Source: an uncultured Lentisphaerota bacterium (GTDB lineage: Bacteria; Verrucomicrobiota; Kiritimatiellia; CAIQIC01). From it: DNA of 64,000 bases. This document shows positions 7,490 through 16,181 of the stretch, piece after piece. Position 1 is the first letter of the stretch. Every line of letters begins with the position of its first letter. The position numbers and the translations under genes were made by a program. The stretch spans positions 30,171-94,170 of the forward strand of contig CAIWHP010000273.1 of assembly GCA_903912445.1 (NCBI GenBank). The letters are read 5' to 3'. Under the pieces are notes generated by a model, which was not told where the DNA came from, ran no database searches, and was given only the letters and a program-made list of their open reading frames with translations.

Positions 7490-8986
7490 TCATTTTTTTG
7501 CCGGTTTGGGATTCAAGATCGGCGGTACGGCTTCCTTGGCGAAGGTGTCCAACCGCGCCATGAGTTCGCGCACCTTGTCGGGCTGCTGCGCGACCAGATT
7601 ATGTTTTTCGCTGATATCCTGCGCGAGATTGAAAAGCTCCAAGGTGTCGGGCGCGTCGCGTTTCTCCTGGCGCTGCTTCTGTTTTTCCTCGCGGGTCAAC
7701 TTAACGGCACCATCTTCATCGTCATCGAGCTTGCCGTTGCGGATCAGCTTCCAGTCGCCCATGCGCACGGCGCCGGTACGCCCGACGGTGTTGAGCAAAA
7801 TGATTTCGTGCGGCGAGGGTTTGCCCTGCGTGAGCACCGGCCAGATGTCGCGGCCATCGAGCGGCTGCTTCTGCTCAAGCGACCCGCCCGCGAGTTTCAG
7901 CAGCGTGGGATACCAGTCCACGATATGCAGCGGCTCCTTGATGACTGTGCCGGCGGGGATATGCCCGGGCCACGCGACGCAGGCGGCGACGCGCACGCCG
8001 CCCTCGTAGAGCGAGCCCTTGCCCGCGCGCAGCGGCGCGTTGCTGGCGATCCTGCCCTTGCTGGTCAGCCCGCCGTTATCGCTGTTGAAAATGATCAGCG
8101 TGTTGGTGGCCAGGCCCTGCTTCTCGATGGCGGCGAGAATTTTCCCGATATTCTCATCCATCGCGGCCGTCATGCCGGCGTAGAGGCTGCGCGTCGGCCC
8201 GAGGTGCGCGTAGGGCTTGGCATATTCCGGCGGACACTCCAGCGGATTGTGCACGGCGTTGAAGGCCACGTAGAGAAAGAGCGGCTTTTGGGCGTCGCGC
8301 TGTTCGATCTGGCGGATGGCCTCGTTGGCGGTCATGTGCGTGAGATAGCCTTCCTCGGCGATCGGCTGCTGATCGCGCATCAACCCGCTGTCGCCCTTCG
8401 GGAAGTGCGTGAATTTTTCGCCGTGCGCACAGAAGCCAAACTGATGCTCAAAGCCGCGCGCCAGCGGCAGGTAGGCGGGCTGGAAGTCGCCGAGGTGCCA
8501 CTTGCCGCAGAGCGCGGTCGCGTAGCCGGCCTCGCGCAGCGCCTGCGGCAACAGGCGTTCCTCCAGCGAGAGCCCGAACAGCGAGCCCGGGCGGATCACG
8601 TTGAACTGGCGGCCGTAACGGATCGGGTAGCGGCCGGTCATCAAGGCCGAGCGCGTCGGCGTGCAAACCGGCAGCACATAAAACGAATCCAGTTTCGCAC
8701 CCGCTGCAGCGAGCTTGTCGATATGCGGCGTCTTGATGTCCGGGCCGTGAAAGCCTACATCCGCCCAGCCGAGATCGTCGGCGAGGATGTAGACGATGTT
8801 GGGCCTGCCCCGAGCGCCGTCGAGGGGGCGTGGTGGCTTTTCCAAGGCTTGCCTGTCCCGGGCGGAGTCGAGGGAGCAAGGGGCAACCGCGCTTTTCCCA
8901 ACCATTGGAAAACCCAGCGCGGCACCCAGCGCGCCGCACAGCGCCAGCCGCCAGAGGTTCCCGCGTTTGATGTCGTGCGTCAGCAT
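7490..8986 (-). CDS. Sec-exported sulfatase, arylsulfatase type (CTPTR)
   Basis: A sulfatase of 498 residues from the ATG at 8986. That start follows TGGAG by about 6 bases, and upstream in-frame codons look non-coding. An N-terminal hydrophobic segment (LWRLALCGALGAALG) is followed by a long linker and then RPNIVYILADDLGWAD. The formylglycine site CTPTR has Cys at residue 108 and Arg at 112, followed by LMTGRYPIRYG. CGKWHLGD and FNSDNGG complete the active site. Residues 26-60 are encoded by alternating copies of repeat families A and B (8805-8913), which insert peptides such as LDSARDRQALEK and LDGARG just before the fold. It ends 60 bp before the next sulfatase start. The substrate is unknown. 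Confidence 0.92.
   Translation of the reverse strand: MLTHDIKRGNLWRLALCGALGAALGFPMVGKSAVAPCSLDSARDRQALEKPPRPLDGARGRPNIVYILADDLGWADVGFHGPDIKTPHIDKLAAAGAKLDSFYVLPVCTPTRSALMTGRYPIRYGRQFNVIRPGSLFGLSLEERLLPQALREAGYATALCGKWHLGDFQPAYLPLARGFEHQFGFCAHGEKFTHFPKGDSGLMRDQQPIAEEGYLTHMTANEAIRQIEQRDAQKPLFLYVAFNAVHNPLECPPEYAKPYAHLGPTRSLYAGMTAAMDENIGKILAAIEKQGLATNTLIIFNSDNGGLTSKGRIASNAPLRAGKGSLYEGGVRVAACVAWPGHIPAGTVIKEPLHIVDWYPTLLKLAGGSLEQKQPLDGRDIWPVLTQGKPSPHEIILLNTVGRTGAVRMGDWKLIRNGKLDDDEDGAVKLTREEKQKQRQEKRDAPDTLELFNLAQDISEKHNLVAQQPDKVRELMARLDTFAKEAVPPILNPKPAKK
8805..8913. repeat. Composite of repeats A and B (A-B-A-B) in the sulfatase linker
   Basis: On the plus strand the order is B (8805-8828), a half-degenerate A (centre 8847), B (8853-8875) and a full A (centre 8903). 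The A centres are 56 bp apart, which equals the usual 32 bp plus one roughly 24-bp B unit. The whole block remains in frame. Confidence 0.65.
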
Positions 8987-9184
8987 ACGGTTCTCCAGCC
9001 TTGGGAGCACGTCAGGTTGCAGGACATGCTGGCAGATGCCCGCGGAGCGGGCGACGAAGTTGGTGGCTCGACCTGCCGCAGGCCCCACCGCCGGGTCTGA
9101 CCGCAGGCGCGCGCGCCGGCGGGCGGGGGCCGTGGCACAAGTGCAGCGTGTTGACCTCCGGCGCCACGCCGCCACCGGGACCCC
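8987..9184. other. Intergenic, 198 bp, GC-rich with hairpin potential
   Basis: I see no gene here. The perfect palindrome GGCGCGCGCGCC at 9106-9117 lies in a very GC-rich stretch and could act as a terminator or attenuating stem after the beta-strand-repeat gene, but no T-run follows on the minus strand. Confidence 0.35.
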
Positions 9185-12118
9185 TCAAGTGCCCCAGCGA
9201 TGGCCGGAGCCGTGCCGGCGCCGCCGCAGCCAGTAAGCGATCCCCCACAGCGCGAGCAGGTTCACCGACGCCGGTTCCGGGATCGCGGTCAGCGCGATGT
9301 CGTTGAACTGGCCATTGCCGTCGGCGTCGAAATCGTAGCTGATGAGGAACAGGTTGGTCTCGCTGCCCGCGGCAACGGGGGTGTTGAAAAACGTCCGGTT
9401 CTTAAGGTCCAAGGTGAGCCCCTGGGCATCCTTGAGCGTGAACCACTGGTTTGTGCCGTTCAACACGCTCATGCCGGAGAAGAGATTGTCATAGAGCACA
9501 AAGGTATCGCCGCGGTGCCAGGTATAGATGCTCAGGTCCAGTTTCAACTCGGGCATGAGCAGGCCGTTGCCGGAATAGCTGAGTCCGTTGCTGACTGCGC
9601 TCATGTCGTGATTCGCGGCAGTGGCCCCCATCCAGAAGCTGTTGGTCGAGCCGCCGGCGAGCGTCAAACTGCTGAAGAAGTTCGTATCGCCGCCGATGCC
9701 CGGCGTCAGGAAGCCGCCGTTGCCGTTCGTCACGGCGCCGCTGAAACTACCGCCGCCGCTGACGCTGGCGCCGCTGCCGATGATCAACCCGCCGGCCATG
9801 GAACCGCGGTTGGTCAGGCTCTGGCTGCCGGCGAGGGTATAGCTGCCGGCGGCGGTGCCGCTGACGTCGAACAGCGCGCCGCCTTTGATGTCGATCGCGC
9901 CGCTGCCGACCGAGCCGCTGCCGGCGAGCGCCAAGGTGCCATTGCTGATCGTCGTCCCGCCACTGTAGGTGTTGATCCCAGAGAGCGTCCAGGTTCCGCT
10001 GCCGGCTTTCACGAGCCTGGTGGCGTTGAGGCTATCCACGATCGCGCCGGCGAGTTCGCCGATGCCCACGGTGGAGCCTTGCAGGGTGAGGGTTTTCGTA
10101 CCGTTGCCGGTGGCAGTCAGGGCTTCGGTGAACTTCAGCAGACCGGTGCCGGACTGGTCCAGGATCGCGCCGCCGGTAGCGCCACTGAGGTTAATGATCC
10201 GGTCGCTGGTGTCGCCCGCGCCGGTGTAGGTGAGCCCAGCCGTAACGGTGGTCGCGCCGATGTTGATGGCGCCTTGCGTGGCGTCCGCAGGTTGCCCCAA
10301 CGCATTGGCTACGCCGCCGATATTTTTAATGGAATTGATGCTCAACGTGCCCGCCAGGATTTGAACCCGTTCGCCAAAGGTGTTCGACCCGGTGAGCACG
10401 AGCGTCCCCGTGCTAGAATGCTTCCGAAAGTACGCATTGGTGACCAGATTTGCGCTGCTGATAATCCCGTTGACCGTGAAGGTGGTGCCAGCGGCTACAC
10501 GGATATCTTGATTTGCACTGTTACCGCCACCAAAGACGATACCCTTGTCGGTGGTGACATCCGCCGTTGTTATTAGAGAGTCGTTCTGGAACATGGTGAT
10601 GGTGGTGCCGGCGCCCAAGTTTGCATCACTGGAAAAGGAAAGGCCGCCAGCCCCGGAAGTCTTAAAGCCAACGTTGCCCGTGAAGGTATTGCTGCCGGAG
10701 AGGATCAACACGCCGCCGCCGGTGGAGCCGGCACCGCCGGTCTTGAGCAGACTTCCACTGCCCGAAATATCGCCGCTCAACTTGTTCGTGGAACCGTTCG
10801 GCGTAGCGACAATACGTTCACCCGCGCCCAAGTCCAAGGGATTCTGAAAATCCAGCAGGTGATCGGACAGCGGGGAACCGAGGATCAATTGCTGGCCGTT
10901 GAAGCCGGTGTTTGCATCCCCCCAGACGATTTGGTGACTGTCATTGTTGAGGTTCACAATGCGGTCGGCACCGTAGGCCGCCCAACCGCCGGCACCGGTG
11001 AAGTTGACAGCGGTGACCACGCCCGCCGCCCCCAAGTTGCGATAGAAATTGTCAGCGCCCAAACCGAGAATACCGTTGTTGAAGGTCAAGGCGCTTGTAC
11101 CACCTGCGGCTCCGATGCCACCGGGCAGAGCATTCGCGTTATTGAGCACCAAGGTGCCCAACCCGCCTCCGCCACTGATGGTGGTGACGCCGGAATAGGT
11201 GTTCACCCCGGAGAGTGTCCATTGCCCTGTGCCGGACTTGGTAACCGCAGTCGTGTTGAGGGCGCTGTTGTTCGTGATGGCTCCGGCAAATTCACCGGTA
11301 CCCGCCGCGGAACCTTGCAAGGTGAAGGTTTTGGAGCCCGCGCCGGTGGCCGCCAAGCCGCTGGTGAACTTCAACAAGCCGCTCGCGCCAGACTGGTCCA
11401 GCGTCGCGCCCCCGCTGGTGCCGGCCAGGCTAAGCACCCGATCTGTGGTTTCGCCGTTGCCGCTGTAGTTCAGAATGCCGGCTTGGGCGCCCGTGCCCAG
11501 GGAGATCGTGCCGTTGGTCACCGTCGTCGGCGCGCCCAAACTGCTGCTGGCCGTGCCACCCACCACGCTGTTGAGCGAGGTCACGAAGAGCGTACCCCTG
11601 CTCATCGTGGTGGGCCCGGTGTAGGTGTTCGCTCCGGCAAGGGTGAGGTTCCCCTGGGAATTATTTTTGGTGATGCCGCCCGCGCCACTGATAATGCCGC
11701 CGAGAACAGTATTCCCACCCGCGGAACCAACAATCGTTCGGGTGGCATCGAAAATCATGTCCAGGTTGTTCGTCTGGGCCACGGTGCTCAAATTAGTAAT
11801 GCCGCCGGCCATCGTAATCGCATTACCGTTGATCGTATAGATGGACGCACCGGCTGAAAACGTCAGACCGGACAGGGTGAGGCCTACCATATTATTGTTC
11901 AAGTTTGAGCCTGCGGATCCGGCCACGCCAAAAACCGCCACTTGATCGGCGATACCGGCGGACCAGTTGGCCGGGGTATTCCAGTTGGCGTCCGTATCGC
12001 CAACCCAGTTTACATTCGCCGCCGGCGCACCCTGCGGCAGCAGACCCACGGCAAAAACAACCGTACATAAAAAGGAAAAGCCCCGGGCTTGCCATCCACC
12101 GCGCTTATGACTCTTCAT
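9185..12118 (-). CDS. PEP-CTERM surface protein of autotransporter-associated beta-strand repeats
   Basis: A 977-residue exported protein. Signal peptide is about residues 1-33 (ending GAPAA), followed by NVNWVGDTDANWNTPANWS, the usual opening of this family. The body is built from degenerate beta-strand repeats, for example GTGQWTLSGVNTYSGVTTIS and GSGTWTLSGINTYSGGTTIS, both matching the autotransporter-associated repeat. The C-terminus carries a PEP-CTERM sorting tail: IPEPA, a hydrophobic segment and then RRRRHGSG. There is no beta-barrel, so it is not a true autotransporter. An exosortase-type system would process it and hold it at the cell surface or in the matrix. GGAG precedes the ATG, and a paired palindrome A lies 36-86 bp upstream. 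It follows the kinase/regulator pair, which suggests regulation by it. Confidence 0.9.
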   Translation of the reverse strand: MKSHKRGGWQARGFSFLCTVVFAVGLLPQGAPAANVNWVGDTDANWNTPANWSAGIADQVAVFGVAGSAGSNLNNNMVGLTLSGLTFSAGASIYTINGNAITMAGGITNLSTVAQTNNLDMIFDATRTIVGSAGGNTVLGGIISGAGGITKNNSQGNLTLAGANTYTGPTTMSRGTLFVTSLNSVVGGTASSSLGAPTTVTNGTISLGTGAQAGILNYSGNGETTDRVLSLAGTSGGATLDQSGASGLLKFTSGLAATGAGSKTFTLQGSAAGTGEFAGAITNNSALNTTAVTKSGTGQWTLSGVNTYSGVTTISGGGGLGTLVLNNANALPGGIGAAGGTSALTFNNGILGLGADNFYRNLGAAGVVTAVNFTGAGGWAAYGADRIVNLNNDSHQIVWGDANTGFNGQQLILGSPLSDHLLDFQNPLDLGAGERIVATPNGSTNKLSGDISGSGSLLKTGGAGSTGGGVLILSGSNTFTGNVGFKTSGAGGLSFSSDANLGAGTTITMFQNDSLITTADVTTDKGIVFGGGNSANQDIRVAAGTTFTVNGIISSANLVTNAYFRKHSSTGTLVLTGSNTFGERVQILAGTLSINSIKNIGGVANALGQPADATQGAINIGATTVTAGLTYTGAGDTSDRIINLSGATGGAILDQSGTGLLKFTEALTATGNGTKTLTLQGSTVGIGELAGAIVDSLNATRLVKAGSGTWTLSGINTYSGGTTISNGTLALAGSGSVGSGAIDIKGGALFDVSGTAAGSYTLAGSQSLTNRGSMAGGLIIGSGASVSGGGSFSGAVTNGNGGFLTPGIGGDTNFFSSLTLAGGSTNSFWMGATAANHDMSAVSNGLSYSGNGLLMPELKLDLSIYTWHRGDTFVLYDNLFSGMSVLNGTNQWFTLKDAQGLTLDLKNRTFFNTPVAAGSETNLFLISYDFDADGNGQFNDIALTAIPEPASVNLLALWGIAYWLRRRRHGSGHRWGT

Positions 12119-12153
12119 GGACTGCTCCTTCTTGATAACTGCACCCTGTCATC

Positions 12154-12204
12154 TTTTTCCAACCCTTGGAAAATACGACACCGGCTATTCCAAGCCTTGG
12201 AAAA
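12154..12204. repeat. Palindrome A array (2 units) upstream of the PEP-CTERM gene
   Basis: Units CCAACCCTTGG (centre 12164) and CCAAGCCTTGG (centre 12195) are 31 bp apart. Each is flanked by T-runs on the left and A-runs on the right. They lie 36-86 bp upstream of the ATG at 12118 and downstream of the response-regulator stop. They could be operator pairs, RNA hairpins or mobile repeats. Confidence 0.75.
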
Positions 12205-12314
12205 CCCAGCCGCCCGCCGATTGTTGCGTACTTCCATACACCCGTTTCAAAAACGATGGCGGTGTTTAACAAGCCCGGCTGCAGACCGCCACCCCCCAAA
12301 AATGGTGGAGGCGG

Positions 12315-12947
12315 TCAGGAGGCGGGTGGGCGGTATTTGAGCATGGCCTGGGTACGACTCTGGACGTGGAGCTTGCGGTAGATGCGTTTGAGGTTCCAGC
12401 AGACAGTCTCGACCGAGAGCTTCAGGTGCTCGGCGATCTCCTTGTTGCTCTGTCCTTGCGCCAGCAGGTTGAGGATGCTCTGCTCACGCTGGGAAAGATG
12501 CTCCTCGGCCGGCTGTGGAGCGGCTGCGGGCTTGTGAAACGCGGTCAGGATTTTCCGCGCAATCGCACCGGTCATCGGCGCGCCACCATGCCGCGCCTCG
12601 CGGATGGCGGCGAGGATGCCGGCGGCCGGCGTGCGTTTGAGCAGGTAACCACAGGCACCGGCACGCAAGGCCTGAAAAATATTTTCCGTGTCATCGTGCA
12701 CCGTCAACACCAACACGTCGAGGTCGGGCATCTGTTCCAGTAGACGCTCAGTAACCACGTTGCCTTTCATGCCCGGCATCTCCAAATCCATCAGCACCAC
12801 ATCGGGCGCAGCCGCGGGGATGAGCCGCAGGGCTTCCTCGCCATCGGCACAGGCGGCCACACATTTCATCCCGCCATCGGCCGCCAGAACGCGGCACAGG
12901 GTGCGGCGCACATTTTCCTGATCGTCCACCAAGGCTACTTTGATCAT
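12315..12947 (-). CDS. NarL/FixJ-type response regulator
   Basis: A 210-residue cytoplasmic DNA-binding regulator. The receiver domain (about 1-120) has acidic pocket D8/D9, phospho-acceptor D54 (VVLMDLEMPG), T82 and K104. The LuxR-type helix-turn-helix (about 145-205) contains LSQREQSILNLLAQGQSNKE and LKLSVETVCWNLKRIYRKL. The ATG overlaps the kinase stop by four bases (ATGA), so the kinase at 12944-15964 is its partner. Likely targets are nearby: the PEP-CTERM gene downstream and the plus-strand sulfatase/rhamnosidase operon that diverges from the kinase gene. No binding site is proven. Confidence 0.93.
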   Translation of the reverse strand: MIKVALVDDQENVRRTLCRVLAADGGMKCVAACADGEEALRLIPAAAPDVVLMDLEMPGMKGNVVTERLLEQMPDLDVLVLTVHDDTENIFQALRAGACGYLLKRTPAAGILAAIREARHGGAPMTGAIARKILTAFHKPAAAPQPAEEHLSQREQSILNLLAQGQSNKEIAEHLKLSVETVCWNLKRIYRKLHVQSRTQAMLKYRPPAS

Positions 12948-15900
12948 GGCTGTCTCCCGTGCGACAAGTGCAGGCGGAATACGATGGTCACACCGCCACC
13001 CGTTGGTGATTGGATATCGCAGGTTCCGCCCAGTTTTTCCAGCCGCGCACGCATACTGCGCAGACCTTCGTGAGTACCGGCGGTGGACTCCGCCGCCAGA
13101 CCGTGTCCATTGTCGGCGATGCTGATACGCAGTTCGCCGGCCTCCACCGCGATCCGCAGCCGCGCCTGCGTCGCACCGGAGTGGCGGACGAGATTGTTCA
13201 AAGCCTCCTTGAAGGCCAAAAACAGTTGGTGACGCACGCGCGCCTCCAGCGGCAACTCGGGCAGCGCCTCGGCCACCTCCAGCGCGCAGGCGATACCGGC
13301 GGGCCGCAAGAAATCCTGGGCATAGCTGCCAAAGAAATCGTTCACCGAGGCCAGCCGGTCATGACGCGGACTGACCGCCCAGACAATTTCATCGAGCTTG
13401 GTCACGAGCAAACGCGCGCGCTGCGTCAGCAGGGAAATGTTTTCGGCACGGGTCGCCTCGCGTTGGTCGGCGGCGGCCAGATCGCCGAGCAGGCTGATCT
13501 CCGTCAGGCCCGCGCCCATTTCGTCGTGCAGATCCTGCGCGATGCGGGTGCGTTCCTGCGCGAGCGCCTGTGCCTGCTCCGCGCGGCGCAACCGCCGCTT
13601 ATACCAGCCGCGCTTGAGTTGCCACGCCGTCAGTGCCGTGAGGCAGAGCGCACACGTGCTCACCAAAATGTGGAACCACGTACGTTGCCAGAAGAAGGGC
13701 AGTATGTTCAGCCGTACCGGCTGTGCAATTTCGCTCCAATCACCTTCGCGCCGGCCGCGGACGCGGAAGCTGTAGTTGCCGGGCGGTACGTAGTCGAAGG
13801 TCACGCGCGACTCTGTGGTGGCAGGCGACCACGCCTCGTTCAAGCCTTCCAGCTTCCACTGGTAGTCATAGCGGATGCGTTCCGGCCAGAACAGCTCCGG
13901 CATGGCAAATTCAAACGTGAGCGGCTGGCTGCCGGGCGGCAACGTGAGCTCGTGGGCGGCAGGCAGCGGCTCGCCCGGCGCGCGCCCCAGCCGGCTCCAC
14001 ATCATCCGGCCGCCCGCGCTGACCGTCTCGATGTCCATCGCCTGCGGCTTGCGCCCCGTCTGGGCAATGTTGAGGGAGAGGCGCGCCACACCATCGGGCG
14101 TGGCGATATAGAGATCGTTGCCCTCGGTCGCGACCGCCTGGCCAACCTGCGCCACACCCTCGGGGGCTGGCAGACCATCAGCCTCGCCCATGCGGAAGTA
14201 ACGTCCCGAGATGGAGCGATGGGCCAACGCGTCCTTGACCGCATCGGGCCGCAGGCATTGCAGACCTTGCGCCGTACCCAGCCACAAGCGCCCCCTATCA
14301 TCATTATAGAGGTGGCGCACCACCATGTCCTTGCGCAGATCGCTGGCCTGCCAACGCTCGCCATCCCAGCGGATCAGGCCGCGTGCGCAGCCCGCCCACA
14401 ACCGGCCTTCGCGATCCGTATGCAGGCAGAGCAGCGCCGTCTCCGGCAACCCATCGCTTTGACCAAAACTGCGCAAGATGCCATTGGTCTCCATGCGCGC
14501 CGGCCCCAGTCCGGCAAAGACGACCCACAGCACCCCCTCGCCATCGGCAGCCAACGCGGTAACGCAGCGCTTCTGTCCTCCGGGGAACTCCTGCAACGCC
14601 GGCAACTGTCCAGCCGCGGGCACCGCCTCCGGCAACCAGTACAAACCTTCCCACGCGCCCACCCACAGCCGGCCATCACGCGCGCGCTGCACCGCAGTAA
14701 TCGTCCGCGGACCAGCCCCGGTGGCCGTCGCGATGGATACCCGTTGCGTGGCCGTCATCCAGAACAGACCGTCGCCGTGCGTGCCGACCCACCAGCCGCC
14801 CTTACCCGGTAACAGGGCTGTGACCGTCGCGTTGCCCGGCAACGGCAGGGCCAAGGGCTCCAGCCCGTTGCGTTTGACCTCCCACAGTCCGCGCTCCTTC
14901 ACTCCCGCCCAAACCCGTCCTTCCTCGAGCTTCACCACACAGGTGATCGGATCCGCGCGTGCATTTTCGCTGCTGTGCAACATCGTGACGGCACGGCGAT
15001 GCAGACACAACACTCCGCTCTCCAAGCCCGCCCAGATGTCGCCATAGCGATCCTGATCGAGCACATTCACGGCGAGCGGCACCCCAATATCGTTATCCGT
15101 CAGAGCCAGCCAGGTGCCGCGCGACCAGCGGTAAAGCGCATGTTGCGTACCCAGCCAGACGTTGTTGCCGTTGTTCTCCTCCAGTACGGCTGTTGGCCGC
15201 AACTCCGTATCGGCCACCGCCGCTGGCGCCGGCAAACGGAGATTACGCCAGCGCCCCGCGCGACGGACATGCAAGCCATCGCGCTCCACCACCAACAAGG
15301 TGCCGTGTTCCTCCGCGTGCACCAGCGTGACGCCATTCCAAGCTCCAACGCCGGCCTCTTCTGCGGTCAGCCAGTGCTCGTCCCGATACGCCAGCAGCTG
15401 TCCGCTGACCGCCAGCCACAAGGTGCGCTCGCCATCCAGCGCGGCGCTGGTGATGCGGATGGGCTCGCTTAAGCCGGCCGGCCACGCCACGCACGTATGC
15501 CGGCCCTTTTGATAACGCCACAGAGCTTTCTCTCCGACCACCCAGAGCCCGCCGGCCGCATTGGTAAAGACCGCTTGGGCACGCACCGGCCCGCCGGCCG
15601 GCGAGACCACGTTGTGCCAGCCCGCGTGGTCCAGATACGCCGCGCCACCCACTCCATACATCCACGGCGCACCAGCCGCATCACGCAGCCAGCCGCGGAC
15701 CGGCATGATGCCCGGCGGCAGATTGGTGACAACGTTCAGATGCACGCCATCAAAACGCATCACACCCTGCGGCGTCGCCAACCACAGGCGGCCTTGCTCG
15801 TCGAAGTCCAGCGTGCGGATGCGCGTGTCGGGGAAATCCTGCTCACGACCCCAGAGGTGGAGGGAATAGCGGTCCGCGAGTTTGTCCGGCGCACCGCGCG

Positions 15901-15964
15901 CCGCGCCCGCCGGCCATAGCAGCGCGCACACCGCAACCGCCAGAAGATGATAACGCAGCCTCAT
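12944..15964 (-). CDS. Propeller sensor histidine kinase (Reg_prop, Y_Y_Y, HisKA_3)
   Basis: A membrane sensor of about 1006 residues. It has a signal peptide (MRLRYHLLAVAVCALLWPAG) and a periplasmic sensor of two-component-regulator propeller repeats (for example GRLWLATPQGVMRFDG, GRLWVGAWEGLYWLP, GRLWAGCARGLIRWDG). A Y_Y_Y domain (VPPGNYSFRVRGR near 720) and one transmembrane helix (FHILVSTCALCLTALTAW) follow. The dimerisation domain carries the phospho-accepting His at about residue 813 in AQDLHDEMGAGL, followed by an HATPase domain with FKEALNNLVRHS and IADNGHGL. This resembles sensors that detect oligosaccharides in polysaccharide-degrading bacteria, but without the fused receiver of Bacteroidetes hybrids. 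I chose the ATG at 15964 because the longer frame starts at a TTG and adds no signal-like sequence. Confidence 0.92.
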   Translation of the reverse strand: MRLRYHLLAVAVCALLWPAGAARGAPDKLADRYSLHLWGREQDFPDTRIRTLDFDEQGRLWLATPQGVMRFDGVHLNVVTNLPPGIMPVRGWLRDAAGAPWMYGVGGAAYLDHAGWHNVVSPAGGPVRAQAVFTNAAGGLWVVGEKALWRYQKGRHTCVAWPAGLSEPIRITSAALDGERTLWLAVSGQLLAYRDEHWLTAEEAGVGAWNGVTLVHAEEHGTLLVVERDGLHVRRAGRWRNLRLPAPAAVADTELRPTAVLEENNGNNVWLGTQHALYRWSRGTWLALTDNDIGVPLAVNVLDQDRYGDIWAGLESGVLCLHRRAVTMLHSSENARADPITCVVKLEEGRVWAGVKERGLWEVKRNGLEPLALPLPGNATVTALLPGKGGWWVGTHGDGLFWMTATQRVSIATATGAGPRTITAVQRARDGRLWVGAWEGLYWLPEAVPAAGQLPALQEFPGGQKRCVTALAADGEGVLWVVFAGLGPARMETNGILRSFGQSDGLPETALLCLHTDREGRLWAGCARGLIRWDGERWQASDLRKDMVVRHLYNDDRGRLWLGTAQGLQCLRPDAVKDALAHRSISGRYFRMGEADGLPAPEGVAQVGQAVATEGNDLYIATPDGVARLSLNIAQTGRKPQAMDIETVSAGGRMMWSRLGRAPGEPLPAAHELTLPPGSQPLTFEFAMPELFWPERIRYDYQWKLEGLNEAWSPATTESRVTFDYVPPGNYSFRVRGRREGDWSEIAQPVRLNILPFFWQRTWFHILVSTCALCLTALTAWQLKRGWYKRRLRRAEQAQALAQERTRIAQDLHDEMGAGLTEISLLGDLAAADQREATRAENISLLTQRARLLVTKLDEIVWAVSPRHDRLASVNDFFGSYAQDFLRPAGIACALEVAEALPELPLEARVRHQLFLAFKEALNNLVRHSGATQARLRIAVEAGELRISIADNGHGLAAESTAGTHEGLRSMRARLEKLGGTCDIQSPTGGGVTIVFRLHLSHGRQP

Positions 15965-16078
15965 CGCGGCGCAAACGCTAGCCGCTGCCGCGCGAAAGCG
16001 CAACCGCCATTCTGGCGACCACCACCGTTATTGGGGGATGGCGCGGGCCGCCTTCCACCGCTACGGTCGCGCTTTCAA

Positions 16079-16163
16079 ATTTCCAACGCCTGGAAAAAAT
16101 GCGGCCACGGTTTTCCAATCCCTGGAGAAACCATCGGTTCCGGTTTCCAATGTCTGGAAAAAA
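16079..16163. promoter_or_regulatory. Palindrome A array (3 units) in the divergent promoter region
   Basis: The units are CCAACGCCTGG (centre 16088), CCAATCCCTGG (16120) and CCAATGTCTGG (16152), exactly 32 bp apart, with unrelated spacers of 11-12 bp. The array lies between the sensor kinase (start 15964, minus) and the sulfatase operon (start 16182, plus). The last unit ends about 18 bp before the sulfatase ATG, so it may lie in the 5' UTR. The function is inferred from position and spacing only. The flank 15965-16078 shows nothing else recognisable. Confidence 0.6.
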
Positions 16164-16181
16164 GAGTAAAGGACAGCGCGG

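Noticed and set aside
9185-12118. Type V autotransporter
   Set aside because: No C-terminal beta-barrel; the protein ends in a PEP-CTERM tail instead.
16079-16163. CRISPR-like array of short repeats with unique spacers
   Set aside because: Spacers are only 10-13 bp, repeats are perfect palindromes with a variable centre, arrays have 2-4 units, and no cas genes are present.
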